NCBI GenBank assembly: GCA_031732855.1
Contig: JAVMKJ010000112.1
Location: forward strand, 1-64,000
Direction: 5' to 3'
Length of the DNA stretch: 64,000 nt
Source: JAVMKJ01 sp031732855
Lineage (GTDB): Bacteria; Pseudomonadota; Gammaproteobacteria; Competibacterales; Competibacteraceae
Positions 8,848 to 16,439 of this stretch are shown here, one piece after another. A program made the position numbers and the translations under genes. Numbering within the stretch: position 1 is the stretch's first letter; each line of letters starts with the position of its first letter. The notes beneath the pieces are model-generated. The model was not told where the DNA came from. It was given only the letters and a program-made list of their open reading frames with translations, and made no database searches.

Positions 8848-10515
8848 ATGAATCAGATGTGGTTGAAGAAAATTCGGGTCGTGGTGGCGCTGACCTTTCT
8901 GGCGCTGACCGTGCTGTTGTTCGTGGATTTCGAACGAATTGGCGAGACGCCGGCCAGCACGGCGCTGCTGTATCCGCAATTCGTGCCCTCCCTGTTGAAG
9001 TTTGCCGAGACCGTGGCGTGGGGAGCCACCGGTTTTGCGGCGGTACTGGTCCTGACCCTCTTGTTCGGTCGGGTCTATTGCTCGACGGTTTGCCCGCTCG
9101 GCACCCTGCAGGATATCGTGATTCGCGTCGCCGACAAGCTGCGCCGGCCGCGCAAGGTCAAGTTCCGGTACCAGAAGCCGAACGACGTGCCGCGCTACAT
9201 CATGCTGGCGCTGGCCGCCGGCCTGTTCCTGAGCGGCAGTACCCTGGCGCTGAGCCTGCTGGACCCGTTCAGCAATTTCGGCCGGATCGCCGGCGACCTG
9301 CTGCGGCCGGTTTACGTCGCCACCCACAACGCCTTCGGGCAGACGATGGAGTTTTTCGGGCTGTACGGACCGTTTCCCCTGCAATGGAAGGCGCCGTCGC
9401 CAGCGACGCTGGCCTTTCCGGCGCTGTTCCTGGTGGGGCTGATCGGGCTGAGCGCGACCCGGGGCCGGCTGTTCTGCAATCTTCTCTGTCCGGTGGGCGC
9501 GCTGCTGGGGTTGGTGGCGCGCTTCGCGCTGTTCAAGATTCGAATTCCCAAGGACGCCTGCATCGTCTGCGCCCAATGTTCCATCCACTGCAAGGCCGGT
9601 TGCATTCACCTGAAGACCAAGGAAGTCGATTTCAGCCGCTGCGTGGCCTGTTTCAATTGCATCACCGTCTGCGAGGCGCACGGCATCGGCTACGCGCGAC
9701 CGGAGCCGGTCGTGTTTCACCCCTCGCCCCCCGCCCCTCTCCCACAAGGGGAGAGAAGAGCCATGCGGTCGGCTCTCCATCGGGGCAAGAAGGGAGTGGC
9801 GCGGCAGGCTCTCCCCGGGGGAGAGGAGAGAGGAGTGACGCGGCGGACGCTGTTGCGGGGGGCAGCGGTGACGTTGGCCGGGCTGGCCGGCCTGTCCCGC
9901 TCTGGCGGGGGCGAGGCCAAGCCGCGCAATCGCGTTCCCACCGTGCTGGCGAACCGGCGGAACTGGCCGGTGGCGCCGCCCGGCGCCGGCGACATCGCCC
10001 GGTTCAACGACCGGTGCACGGCCTGCCATCTGTGCGTGAGCGCCTGTGCCTACGGGGTGTTGCAGCCGGCCCTGCTGGATTACGGCCTGTCGGGGTTGCT
10101 GCAGCCGCATCTGGATTACGCGGCCGGCTATTGCAGCTACGAATGCAACCGCTGCGGCCAGATCTGCCCGACCGGCGCGATCTTGCCGCTGGATCTGACC
10201 GTCAAGCAGACCACCCAGCTCGGCGTGGCCCATTTCGTCCGCGACAATTGCATTGTTTATACCGATCGTACCGCTTGCGGCGCCTGCGACGAGTACTGTC
10301 CCACCAAGGCGGTGCACATGGTGCCATACCGGGATGGCCTGACTATTCCCGAGGTGCGGGAGGCGCTATGCATCGGCTGTGGCGCCTGCGAAAATGCCTG
10401 TCCGGCCCGGCCCTGGCGGGCGATCTACGTGGATGGCCATCCGGTCCATCAGTTGGCCCGGCGGCCGGTATCGCAACCGCTCGAGCGCAAGGCGCAAGGT
10501 GAATTTCCCTTTTAA
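8848..10515 (+). CDS. Membrane 4Fe-4S polyferredoxin, NapH-like domain fused to NapG-like domain
   Basis: 555 aa. Four or five transmembrane helices carry two inner-face CxxxCP motifs (CSTVCPLG and CNLLCPVG), as in NapH/CcoG proteins. Two ferredoxin CxxCxxC clusters follow near residues 240-275. After a linker comes a twin-Arg-like TRRTLLRGAA at about residue 331, then a periplasm-type NapG/MauM-like ferredoxin with several CxxCxxCxxxC clusters up to the C-terminus. The same fused architecture occurs in Bacteroidetes and other bacteria. A role in passing electrons from quinol to a periplasmic or membrane reductase is likely, but the partner is not in this window. The start at 8848 has an AGGCGG ribosome site and matches the family N-terminus; an ATG at 8803 also lies in frame. 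The linker contains an inserted palindromic repeat. Confidence 0.8.
   Translation: MNQMWLKKIRVVVALTFLALTVLLFVDFERIGETPASTALLYPQFVPSLLKFAETVAWGATGFAAVLVLTLLFGRVYCSTVCPLGTLQDIVIRVADKLRRPRKVKFRYQKPNDVPRYIMLALAAGLFLSGSTLALSLLDPFSNFGRIAGDLLRPVYVATHNAFGQTMEFFGLYGPFPLQWKAPSPATLAFPALFLVGLIGLSATRGRLFCNLLCPVGALLGLVARFALFKIRIPKDACIVCAQCSIHCKAGCIHLKTKEVDFSRCVACFNCITVCEAHGIGYARPEPVVFHPSPPAPLPQGERRAMRSALHRGKKGVARQALPGGEERGVTRRTLLRGAAVTLAGLAGLSRSGGGEAKPRNRVPTVLANRRNWPVAPPGAGDIARFNDRCTACHLCVSACAYGVLQPALLDYGLSGLLQPHLDYAAGYCSYECNRCGQICPTGAILPLDLTVKQTTQLGVAHFVRDNCIVYTDRTACGACDEYCPTKAVHMVPYRDGLTIPEVREALCIGCGACENACPARPWRAIYVDGHPVHQLARRPVSQPLERKAQGEFPF
9721..9825. repeat. GC-rich palindromic repeats inside the polyferredoxin gene
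   Basis: Positions 9721-9743 match, in reverse orientation, the element seen inside polA and mod (CCCTCxCCCCC followed by CCCCTCTCCC). They run into a hairpin CTCTCCC/GGGAGAG. A second palindrome, CTCTCCCC-G-GGGGAGAG, lies at 9809-9825. Together they encode about 38 residues of low-complexity linker (292-330) between the two ferredoxin modules. The reading frame is kept open. Confidence 0.75.
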
Positions 10516-10563
10516 CGGTTGCCTTCTCCTCATCCCTCACTCCTGACTCCTCACTCCCACGCG

Positions 10564-11766
10564 ATGAGCATCCTCTACTACGATTGTTCCGCCGGCATCA
10601 GCGGCGACATGCATTTGGCGGCCCTGTTCGACCTGGGCGTGGATTACGACGAACTGGTCCTCGGTCTGAACGGACTGGGGCTGAACGGTTACGGCGTTCA
10701 GGCCAGTCGCGCCAGCCGCAAGGGCGTTACCGGTACCCAGGTGCGGGTCGTAATCGATCCGAAACAGCCCGAGTATCGTAGCCTGCGCCAGATCGAAGCG
10801 ATCATCGGCAGCAGCACGCTGCGGGAAACCATCCAGGCGCGGGCCGTGGCGGTGTTCCGGCGACTGGCCGAAGCCGAGGCCCGCATCCACGACACCTCGC
10901 CCGATCGCATCCATTTCCACGAAATCGGGGCGCTGGATGCCGTCGTCGACATCGTCGGCGGTTGCATCGCCCTGGACCGGCTGAACGTGGACCGGATCCT
11001 GTGCTCGCCGGTCGAGCTGGGCAGCGGTCTGGCGTATTGCGCGCACGGCGTGCTGCCGGTGCCGGCCCCGGCGACACTGGAATTGCTCAAGGGCGCGCCG
11101 GTCAAGCTCGGCGGAGTACCGTTCGAGGCCACCACGCCGACCGGCGCGGCGTTGCTGGCGACGTTCGTGGACGAATTCGTGGCGCGCCCCGCCTTCACCG
11201 TCAACCGGATCGGCTACGGCATCGGCCACCACGACGGTCCTATTCCCAACGTGCTGCGGATCTGTCTGGGCGAAACGCCGGCGGTGGAAGGCGAGGAAGG
11301 CGAATTGAGCGTGCTGGAATGCAACATCGACGACATGAATCCGGAGCGCTACGACTACGTGCTGGAACGGCTGTTCGCGGCCGGGGCCCACGATGTTTGG
11401 CTGACGTCGGTGCTGATGAAGAAGAACCGGCCGGGTACGTTGCTGAGCGTGCTGTGCGCGCCGGTGCTGGTTTCGGCGCTGACCGAGCTGCTGATGACCG
11501 AGACCACCACCCTGGGCGTCCGCCAGCAGGCGGTATGGCGCACGGCGCTGGTCCGGGATACCGCGCGGATCGAGACCCGCTACGGCGTGATTGCGATCAA
11601 GACGGCCTACCGCCACGGCCGGCCCCTGCGCAGCAAGCCGGAATACGAGGACTGCAAGCGGTTGGCGCTGGAGCACGGCGTGCCGATTCATGCCATCTAC
11701 ACTGCGGTACAGGCGGCGCTGGTGGCCCTGGGCCTGCCGGCGGAACCGGCCGAGCCGCCATCCTGA
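10564..11766 (+). CDS. larC: Nickel-pincer cofactor biosynthesis protein LarC (nickel insertion)
   Basis: 400 aa. LarC inserts Ni into the pyridinium dithio-mononucleotide precursor of the nickel-pincer cofactor in a CTP-dependent reaction. The N-terminal DCSAGISGDM motif (residues 7-16), the HFHEIGALDAVVDI segment near residue 118, and the C-terminal ECNIDDMNPE part are all diagnostic. It is a single uninterrupted reading frame, unlike lactobacilli where larC1 and larC2 are joined by frameshifting. The ATG at 10564 starts directly at the domain; an upstream in-frame ATG at 10519 would add 15 residues encoded by a pyrimidine-rich repeat. larB follows about 460 nt downstream, and no larE is seen. 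Confidence 0.92.
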   Translation: MSILYYDCSAGISGDMHLAALFDLGVDYDELVLGLNGLGLNGYGVQASRASRKGVTGTQVRVVIDPKQPEYRSLRQIEAIIGSSTLRETIQARAVAVFRRLAEAEARIHDTSPDRIHFHEIGALDAVVDIVGGCIALDRLNVDRILCSPVELGSGLAYCAHGVLPVPAPATLELLKGAPVKLGGVPFEATTPTGAALLATFVDEFVARPAFTVNRIGYGIGHHDGPIPNVLRICLGETPAVEGEEGELSVLECNIDDMNPERYDYVLERLFAAGAHDVWLTSVLMKKNRPGTLLSVLCAPVLVSALTELLMTETTTLGVRQQAVWRTALVRDTARIETRYGVIAIKTAYRHGRPLRSKPEYEDCKRLALEHGVPIHAIYTAVQAALVALGLPAEPAEPPS

Positions 11767-11905
11767 ACGCCGAAGTTACTTCGCCCCTGGCGGAGCCCGG
11801 TTACCAGGGCCGGCTGGAACGGCTGCTCGGGATGCGTTCGTCCCCGCAGGGCTATCGCCGGGGGAGCTTCAATATCGCGTCCCGGGCAGAGATGCCGGAT
11901 GATCT

Positions 11906-12106
11906 TCAATCGTCGAGGATCATCGGTGGTGGGGGCGGCGGCGCCGGAATGCAGGACTTTTTCTCATACTGACTTCGAGCGCTGCAATCGTCGCTCATAT
12001 AGGAGGGTTGAGTCGCGGGAGGTGGCAAGTCGGGATTGTAGGCGCAGCCTGACGCGATGAATGGCGTCAGGCCGAGAGCGGTGAGAAGAAGGGGTAATTT
12101 GAGCAT
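11906..12106 (-). CDS. Small putative lipoprotein
   Basis: 66 aa. A short positively charged start (MLKL) leads into a hydrophobic stretch ending in a lipobox-like ASGC at residue 21, so Cys21 would be acylated. The mature part is Pro-rich (two poly-Pro runs) and holds two further cysteines. It lies antisense between larC and larB, with its own space of about 118 nt to the larB start. No family is recognised. The signal-peptide logic is clear, but so short a gene is only moderately certain. Confidence 0.5.
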   Translation of the reverse strand: MLKLPLLLTALGLTPFIASGCAYNPDLPPPATQPSYMSDDCSARSQYEKKSCIPAPPPPPPMILDD

Positions 12107-12224
12107 GGCGTGGCATCGAACCCGGGTGGGTTGGGCGAAGTGGGTATCAGGCTGGCCGAAGCGTTTGCCCGGGCCGCGCGCAATGTATCATGAAGCGTCG
12201 CCGGGGCAATAGGAGAGGGGAGCG

Positions 12225-12971
12225 GTGAACGAGGCCTCCTTGCGCGCGTTGCTGGAGCAGGTCCATTCCGGGGGGTTGACGGTGGATCGGGCGGTGGACC
12301 AGTTGCGGGAACTGCCGTTCCGCGATCTGGGCGAGACGGTGCTCGACAGCCACCGGGAACTGCGGCGCGGCCACCCCGAGGTGATCTATTGCGCCGGCAA
12401 GACCGTCGCTCAGGTGCGAACCATCGTCGCGGCCATGCTGGAAGGCGGCGGGGACATTCTGGCGACCCGCGCGACAGCGGACATGGCTGCGGCGGTGGCG
12501 GAGTTATATCCGGCGGCCCGCTACAATCCAGTGGGACAAACCATTGCCATCCAGCGCCGCGTCCGGCCGCCGACCGAGTCCTGGATCGCCATCGTGACTG
12601 CCGGGACGTCCGATCAGCCGGTGGCGGAGGAGGCGGCGGAGACCGCCCGTTTGTTCGGTAACCGGGTCGAGCGGGTCAACGACGTGGGCGTGGCCGGTTT
12701 GTACCGCCTGCTGGCTCGGCTGGACGTGATCCGGGGCGCCCGAGTCGCGATCGTCGTCGCCGGGATGGAAGGGGCGCTGGCCAGCGTGGTGGCGGGGCTG
12801 GTGGCCCGCCCGGTGATCGCGGTGCCGACCAGCGTCGGCTATGGCGCCAATTTCAACGGCCTGTCGGCTCTGCTCGGGATGTTGACGTCCTGCGCCGGCG
12901 GGGTGGGCGTGGTGAACATCGACAACGGTTTCGGCGCGGCCTGTCTGGCCAGCATGATCAACCAGCCTTAA
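12225..12971 (+). CDS. larB: Nickel-pincer cofactor biosynthesis protein LarB
   Basis: 248 aa, GTG start preceded by a strong AGGAGAGGGG ribosome site. LarB carboxylates and hydrolyses nicotinic acid adenine dinucleotide at the first step of nickel-pincer cofactor synthesis. The C-terminal two thirds is a PurE (AIR carboxylase)-like fold with TAGTSDQPVAEEAA (residue about 125), VVAGMEGALASVVAGL and PTSVGYGANFNGLSALLGMLTSCAGG, which are hallmark segments. It lies downstream of larC on the same strand and 12 nt before polA, so polA may be partly co-transcribed. Confidence 0.92.
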   Translation: MNEASLRALLEQVHSGGLTVDRAVDQLRELPFRDLGETVLDSHRELRRGHPEVIYCAGKTVAQVRTIVAAMLEGGGDILATRATADMAAAVAELYPAARYNPVGQTIAIQRRVRPPTESWIAIVTAGTSDQPVAEEAAETARLFGNRVERVNDVGVAGLYRLLARLDVIRGARVAIVVAGMEGALASVVAGLVARPVIAVPTSVGYGANFNGLSALLGMLTSCAGGVGVVNIDNGFGAACLASMINQP

Positions 12972-12983
12972 CGAGAGCAAGCG

Positions 12984-15746
12984 ATGACCGCGTCCAAACC
13001 GCTGTTGCTGGTGGATGGCTCCTCCTGGCTGCACCGGGCCTTCAATGCCCTGCCGGCGCTGAGCACCAGGGCCGGCGAGCCCACCGGCGCGCTTTACGGG
13101 GTGCTGAACATGTTGCGCCGGTTGCTGGCCGATTACCAGCCGGATTATCTGGCGGTGGTGTTCGACGCTCCCGGCAAGACCTTCCGCCACGAGATGTTTG
13201 CCGAGTACAAGGCCCATCGACCGCCCCTGGACGAGCAACTGGTCCAGCAGATCGAGCCGCTTCATGCGTGCATCCGTGCCATGGGCCTGCCGTTGCTGCA
13301 AGTGGTGGGGGTGGAGGCCGACGATGTCATCGGTACGCTGACCCAACAGGCGACCGCGCGGGGATTGCCGGTGCTGATCGTCAGCGGCGACAAGGACCTG
13401 ACGCAGTTGGTGGACGAGCGGGTGCGAATGCTGGACACCATGAAGAACGTGGTGACCGATATCGCCGGGGTGGAACAGAAATTCGGGGTGCCGCCGGCCC
13501 GGATCGTGGACTGGCTGGCCCTGGTCGGCGACAGTTCCGACAACATTCCCGGCGTGCCGGGAGTCGGACCGGTGACCGCCGCCAAGTGGCTGCGCGAGTA
13601 CGGCTCGCTGGACAATCTGGTGGCGAATGCCGCCGCCATCTCCGGCAAGATCGGCGACAAGCTGCGGGCCGGGCTGGAGCAGTTGCCGCTGTCCCGGCGA
13701 CTGGCGACCCTGGATTGTGGAGTGTCGCTTCCCGTCGCGTTCGAGGAACTGCGGCCCGCGCCCCCTGACACCGACGCATTGCGGGCGTTGTACGAACGCT
13801 ATGAATTCCGTTCCTGGCTGCGGGAGTTGTCCTCCCCTCTCCCGCAAGCGGGAGAGGGGCCGGGGGTGAGGGTGGAAAATTCAGCAACAGACTCTCTTGC
13901 CCTCTCCTCATCGGTGGAGGGAGAAGGAACTGAAAACCCACCGCCCGTCTACGAGTTGATCCTCGATCAAACATCCCTTGATACCTGGTTAGCGCGATTG
14001 CGCGCGGCGGACTTGTTCGCCTTCGACACCGAGACCACCAGCCTGAATTATCTGGATGCCCGCATCGTTGGGGTGTCGTTTTCGGTCAGTCCATGCGAAG
14101 CGGCCTACGTGCCCTTGGCGCACAATTATCCCGGCGCCCCGGACCAGTTGAACCGGGAATGGGTGTTGGAGCAATTGCGCCCACTGCTGGAAGACCCGGC
14201 GCGGCCCAAGCTGGGCCAGCATCTCAAGTACGACTCGCACGTGCTGGCCAATCACGGTATTACCTTGAGTGGTATCCGGCACGATACCCTGCTGGAATCC
14301 TACGTGTTGGACTCCACCGCCCGTCACGACATGGATTCGCTGGCGGAGCGGCATCTGAAGCTGCGAACCATCCGCTTCGAGGATGTGGCGGGGAAGGGGG
14401 CCAAACAGTTGACGTTCGATCAGGTGGCGCTGGAACAGGCCGGACCCTACGCCGCCGAGGACGCCGACGTCACTTTGCGCCTGCATCGTTGCCTGTGGCC
14501 GCGACTGGAACGGGAACCGGGGCTGAGGCGGCTTTATGAGGAGCTTGAAATTCCACTGATTCCGATCCTGGCGCGGATGGAACGGACCGGCGTGCGGGTG
14601 GATGCGGCGGCATTGCGCCAGCACAGCGGCGAACTGGCCAAACGGCTGTGGGAACTGGAGCAGCAGGCTTACGATCTCGCTGGCGAGCGGTTTAACCTGG
14701 GGTCGCCCAAGCAGTTGCAGGCGATTCTGTTCGAGCGAATGGGTCTGCCGGCGGGGAAGAAAACCGCCACCGGCCAGTCCTCCACCGCCGAGGACGTGTT
14801 GCAGGAACTGGCTCTGAACTATCCGTTGCCCAAGATCATTCTGGAACATCGGACCTTGAGCAAGCTGAAATCCACCTACACCGACCGACTGCCCGAGCAA
14901 ATCCATCCACGCACCGGCCGGGTCCACACCTCCTACCATCAGGCGGTGGCCAGCACCGGCCGGCTGTCGTCCTCCGATCCGAATTTGCAGAACATCCCGA
15001 TCCGCACCCCGGAAGGGCGGCGCATCCGTCAAGCCTTCGTGCCGGAACCGGGTTGGGTGATGCTGGCGGCCGATTATTCGCAGATCGAACTGCGGATCAT
15101 GGCCCATCTGTCCGGCGACGAGGGCTTGCTGCGAGCCTTCGCCACCGGCGCCGACGTGCATCGCGCCACCGCCGCCGAAGTGTTCGGGGTGGCGTTGGAG
15201 GAGGTCAGCGCCGAGCAGCGACGCAGCGCCAAGGCCATCAATTTCGGTCTGATCTACGGCATGTCGGCGTTCGGGCTGGCCCAGCAATTGGGCATCGAGC
15301 GCGGCGCGGCCAAGGATTACGTGGACCGCTATTTCGCCCGCTATCCGGGCGTCAAGGCATACATGGAGGACACCCGCCGCCAAGCCGCCGAACGGGGTTA
15401 CGTGGAAACGGTATTTGGCCGCCGGCTGTATCTGTCGGACATCCGCGCCCGTAATGTGCAGCTCCGGCAGGCGGCGGAGCGTGCCGCCATCAACGCGCCG
15501 ATGCAGGGCACCGCCGCCGACATCATCAAGCGGGCGATGCTGGCGGTGGACCGCTGGCTGCTGGACTCCGGCATCAGGGCGCGGATGCTGATGCAGGTTC
15601 ACGACGAACTGGTGTTTGAGGTGGCCGAGAACGCCGTGGAGTTGGCGGGCGAACGCATTCGAGCCGCAATGGTCGCGGCGGCGGAATTGCGCGTGCCGCT
15701 GGAAGTGGATGTCGGGGTGGGCGCGAATTGGGACGAGGCGCATTGA
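12984..15746 (+). CDS. polA: DNA polymerase I
   Basis: 920 aa. The full three-domain enzyme fills repair gaps and removes Okazaki primers. The N-terminal 5'-3' exonuclease spans residues 1 to about 280. The 3'-5' exonuclease keeps its acidic motif (FDTETTSL, near residue 350), so proofreading is probably active. The polymerase domain shows motif A (DYSQIELR), motif B (RRSAKAINFGLIYG) and motif C (QVHDELVFE). About 32 residues (284-315) of repeat-derived linker sit between the two exonuclease domains, where length variation is tolerated. It starts 12 nt after larB and is followed by the mntA-hepT defence operon. Confidence 0.97.
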   Translation: MTASKPLLLVDGSSWLHRAFNALPALSTRAGEPTGALYGVLNMLRRLLADYQPDYLAVVFDAPGKTFRHEMFAEYKAHRPPLDEQLVQQIEPLHACIRAMGLPLLQVVGVEADDVIGTLTQQATARGLPVLIVSGDKDLTQLVDERVRMLDTMKNVVTDIAGVEQKFGVPPARIVDWLALVGDSSDNIPGVPGVGPVTAAKWLREYGSLDNLVANAAAISGKIGDKLRAGLEQLPLSRRLATLDCGVSLPVAFEELRPAPPDTDALRALYERYEFRSWLRELSSPLPQAGEGPGVRVENSATDSLALSSSVEGEGTENPPPVYELILDQTSLDTWLARLRAADLFAFDTETTSLNYLDARIVGVSFSVSPCEAAYVPLAHNYPGAPDQLNREWVLEQLRPLLEDPARPKLGQHLKYDSHVLANHGITLSGIRHDTLLESYVLDSTARHDMDSLAERHLKLRTIRFEDVAGKGAKQLTFDQVALEQAGPYAAEDADVTLRLHRCLWPRLEREPGLRRLYEELEIPLIPILARMERTGVRVDAAALRQHSGELAKRLWELEQQAYDLAGERFNLGSPKQLQAILFERMGLPAGKKTATGQSSTAEDVLQELALNYPLPKIILEHRTLSKLKSTYTDRLPEQIHPRTGRVHTSYHQAVASTGRLSSSDPNLQNIPIRTPEGRRIRQAFVPEPGWVMLAADYSQIELRIMAHLSGDEGLLRAFATGADVHRATAAEVFGVALEEVSAEQRRSAKAINFGLIYGMSAFGLAQQLGIERGAAKDYVDRYFARYPGVKAYMEDTRRQAAERGYVETVFGRRLYLSDIRARNVQLRQAAERAAINAPMQGTAADIIKRAMLAVDRWLLDSGIRARMLMQVHDELVFEVAENAVELAGERIRAAMVAAAELRVPLEVDVGVGANWDEAH
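13834..13859. repeat. Perfect 26-nt palindrome inside polA
   Basis: Twelve-base arms (CCCCTCTCCCGC / GCGGGAGAGGGG) surround AA. They are followed by CCGGGGGTGAGGG, which is shared with the element in mod. A degraded partner (CCCTCTCC then GGAGGGAGAAGG) lies at about 13902-13928. The whole insert is translated as a linker between the polymerase I exonuclease domains. Confidence 0.85.
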
Positions 15747-15802
15747 GTGAGGTGGTGTATGTGCATCGCCAAAGTGAGCCTGACCGTTCGATGGAGACTG
15801 CC

Positions 15803-16093
15803 ATGAATCGATCCCACACTCTGGAATTGCTTACCCAGAGCAAACCGATCTTGGCCGCGCGTTATGGGGTGACGCAGCTTGCCCTGTTCGGCTCAACTGC
15901 ACGAGACGCCGCGCGGGTGAACAGCGATATCGATATCCTGGTCGCCTTCGACGGCCCGGCCACGTCGGAACGCTATTTCGGCGTACAGTTTTATCTGGAA
16001 GATCTGTTCGGTTGCCCGGTCGATCTGGTTACCGAGAAAGCCTTGCGCCCAGAGTTGCGCCCTTTTATTGAAAAGGAAGCGGTTCATGTCTGA
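15803..16093 (+). CDS. mntA: MntA-type nucleotidyltransferase antitoxin
   Basis: 96 aa. A minimal nucleotidyltransferase with the exact GSX10DXD signature (Gly30-Ser31, Asp42, Asp44), as in the MntA antitoxin that AMPylates the HepT toxin near its RX4HXY motif. The start at 15803 gives the normal family length; an earlier in-frame ATG lies upstream at 15791. It overlaps hepT by 8 nt and begins 56 nt after polA. It heads a run of overlapping genes that continues into a type III restriction system. Confidence 0.88.
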   Translation: MNRSHTLELLTQSKPILAARYGVTQLALFGSTARDAARVNSDIDILVAFDGPATSERYFGVQFYLEDLFGCPVDLVTEKALRPELRPFIEKEAVHV

Positions 16094-16439
16094 ATCGGGC
16101 TTTCGCGAGTGGCGTTTTTACTTGGACGACATGATCGAATTTGCCGAGAAGGTCATCGCCTATACCGATGGCCTAAATCAGGCCGGCTTCGTGGCCAGCA
16201 GTTTGAACTATGACGCCACGGTGCGCAACCTTGAACTAATTGGTGAAGCTGCCACTCATGTTCCGGATGCAATTCGACAAGTGAATCCACAGATTCCTTG
16301 GCGGCTCATCATTGCTACCCGCAATCGTTTGATTAACGGCTACCTTGGTATTGACAATGACACTCTGTGGAGCATCATCCAGACCGATATTCCGTCTCTA
16401 CTGCCCCAACTTCGACAGTTGCGGGACGTCACTCAATGA
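16086..16439 (+). CDS. hepT: HepT-like HEPN (DUF86) toxin with altered catalytic motif
   Basis: 117 aa, all-helical DUF86/HEPN protein. HepT toxins are RNases whose active site is RX4HXY. Here the motif reads R79-N-R-L-I-N84-G-Y86, so Asn replaces the catalytic His (codon AAC at 16335-16337, one base from CAC). The rest of the domain is intact, including NLELIGEAA and the helix around it. The start at 16086 overlaps the mntA end by 8 nt, and the stop overlaps the mod start as ATGA. The protein may be an inactive or altered toxin that still binds MntA, which is inference. Confidence 0.87.
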   Translation: MSESGFREWRFYLDDMIEFAEKVIAYTDGLNQAGFVASSLNYDATVRNLELIGEAATHVPDAIRQVNPQIPWRLIIATRNRLINGYLGIDNDTLWSIIQTDIPSLLPQLRQLRDVTQ

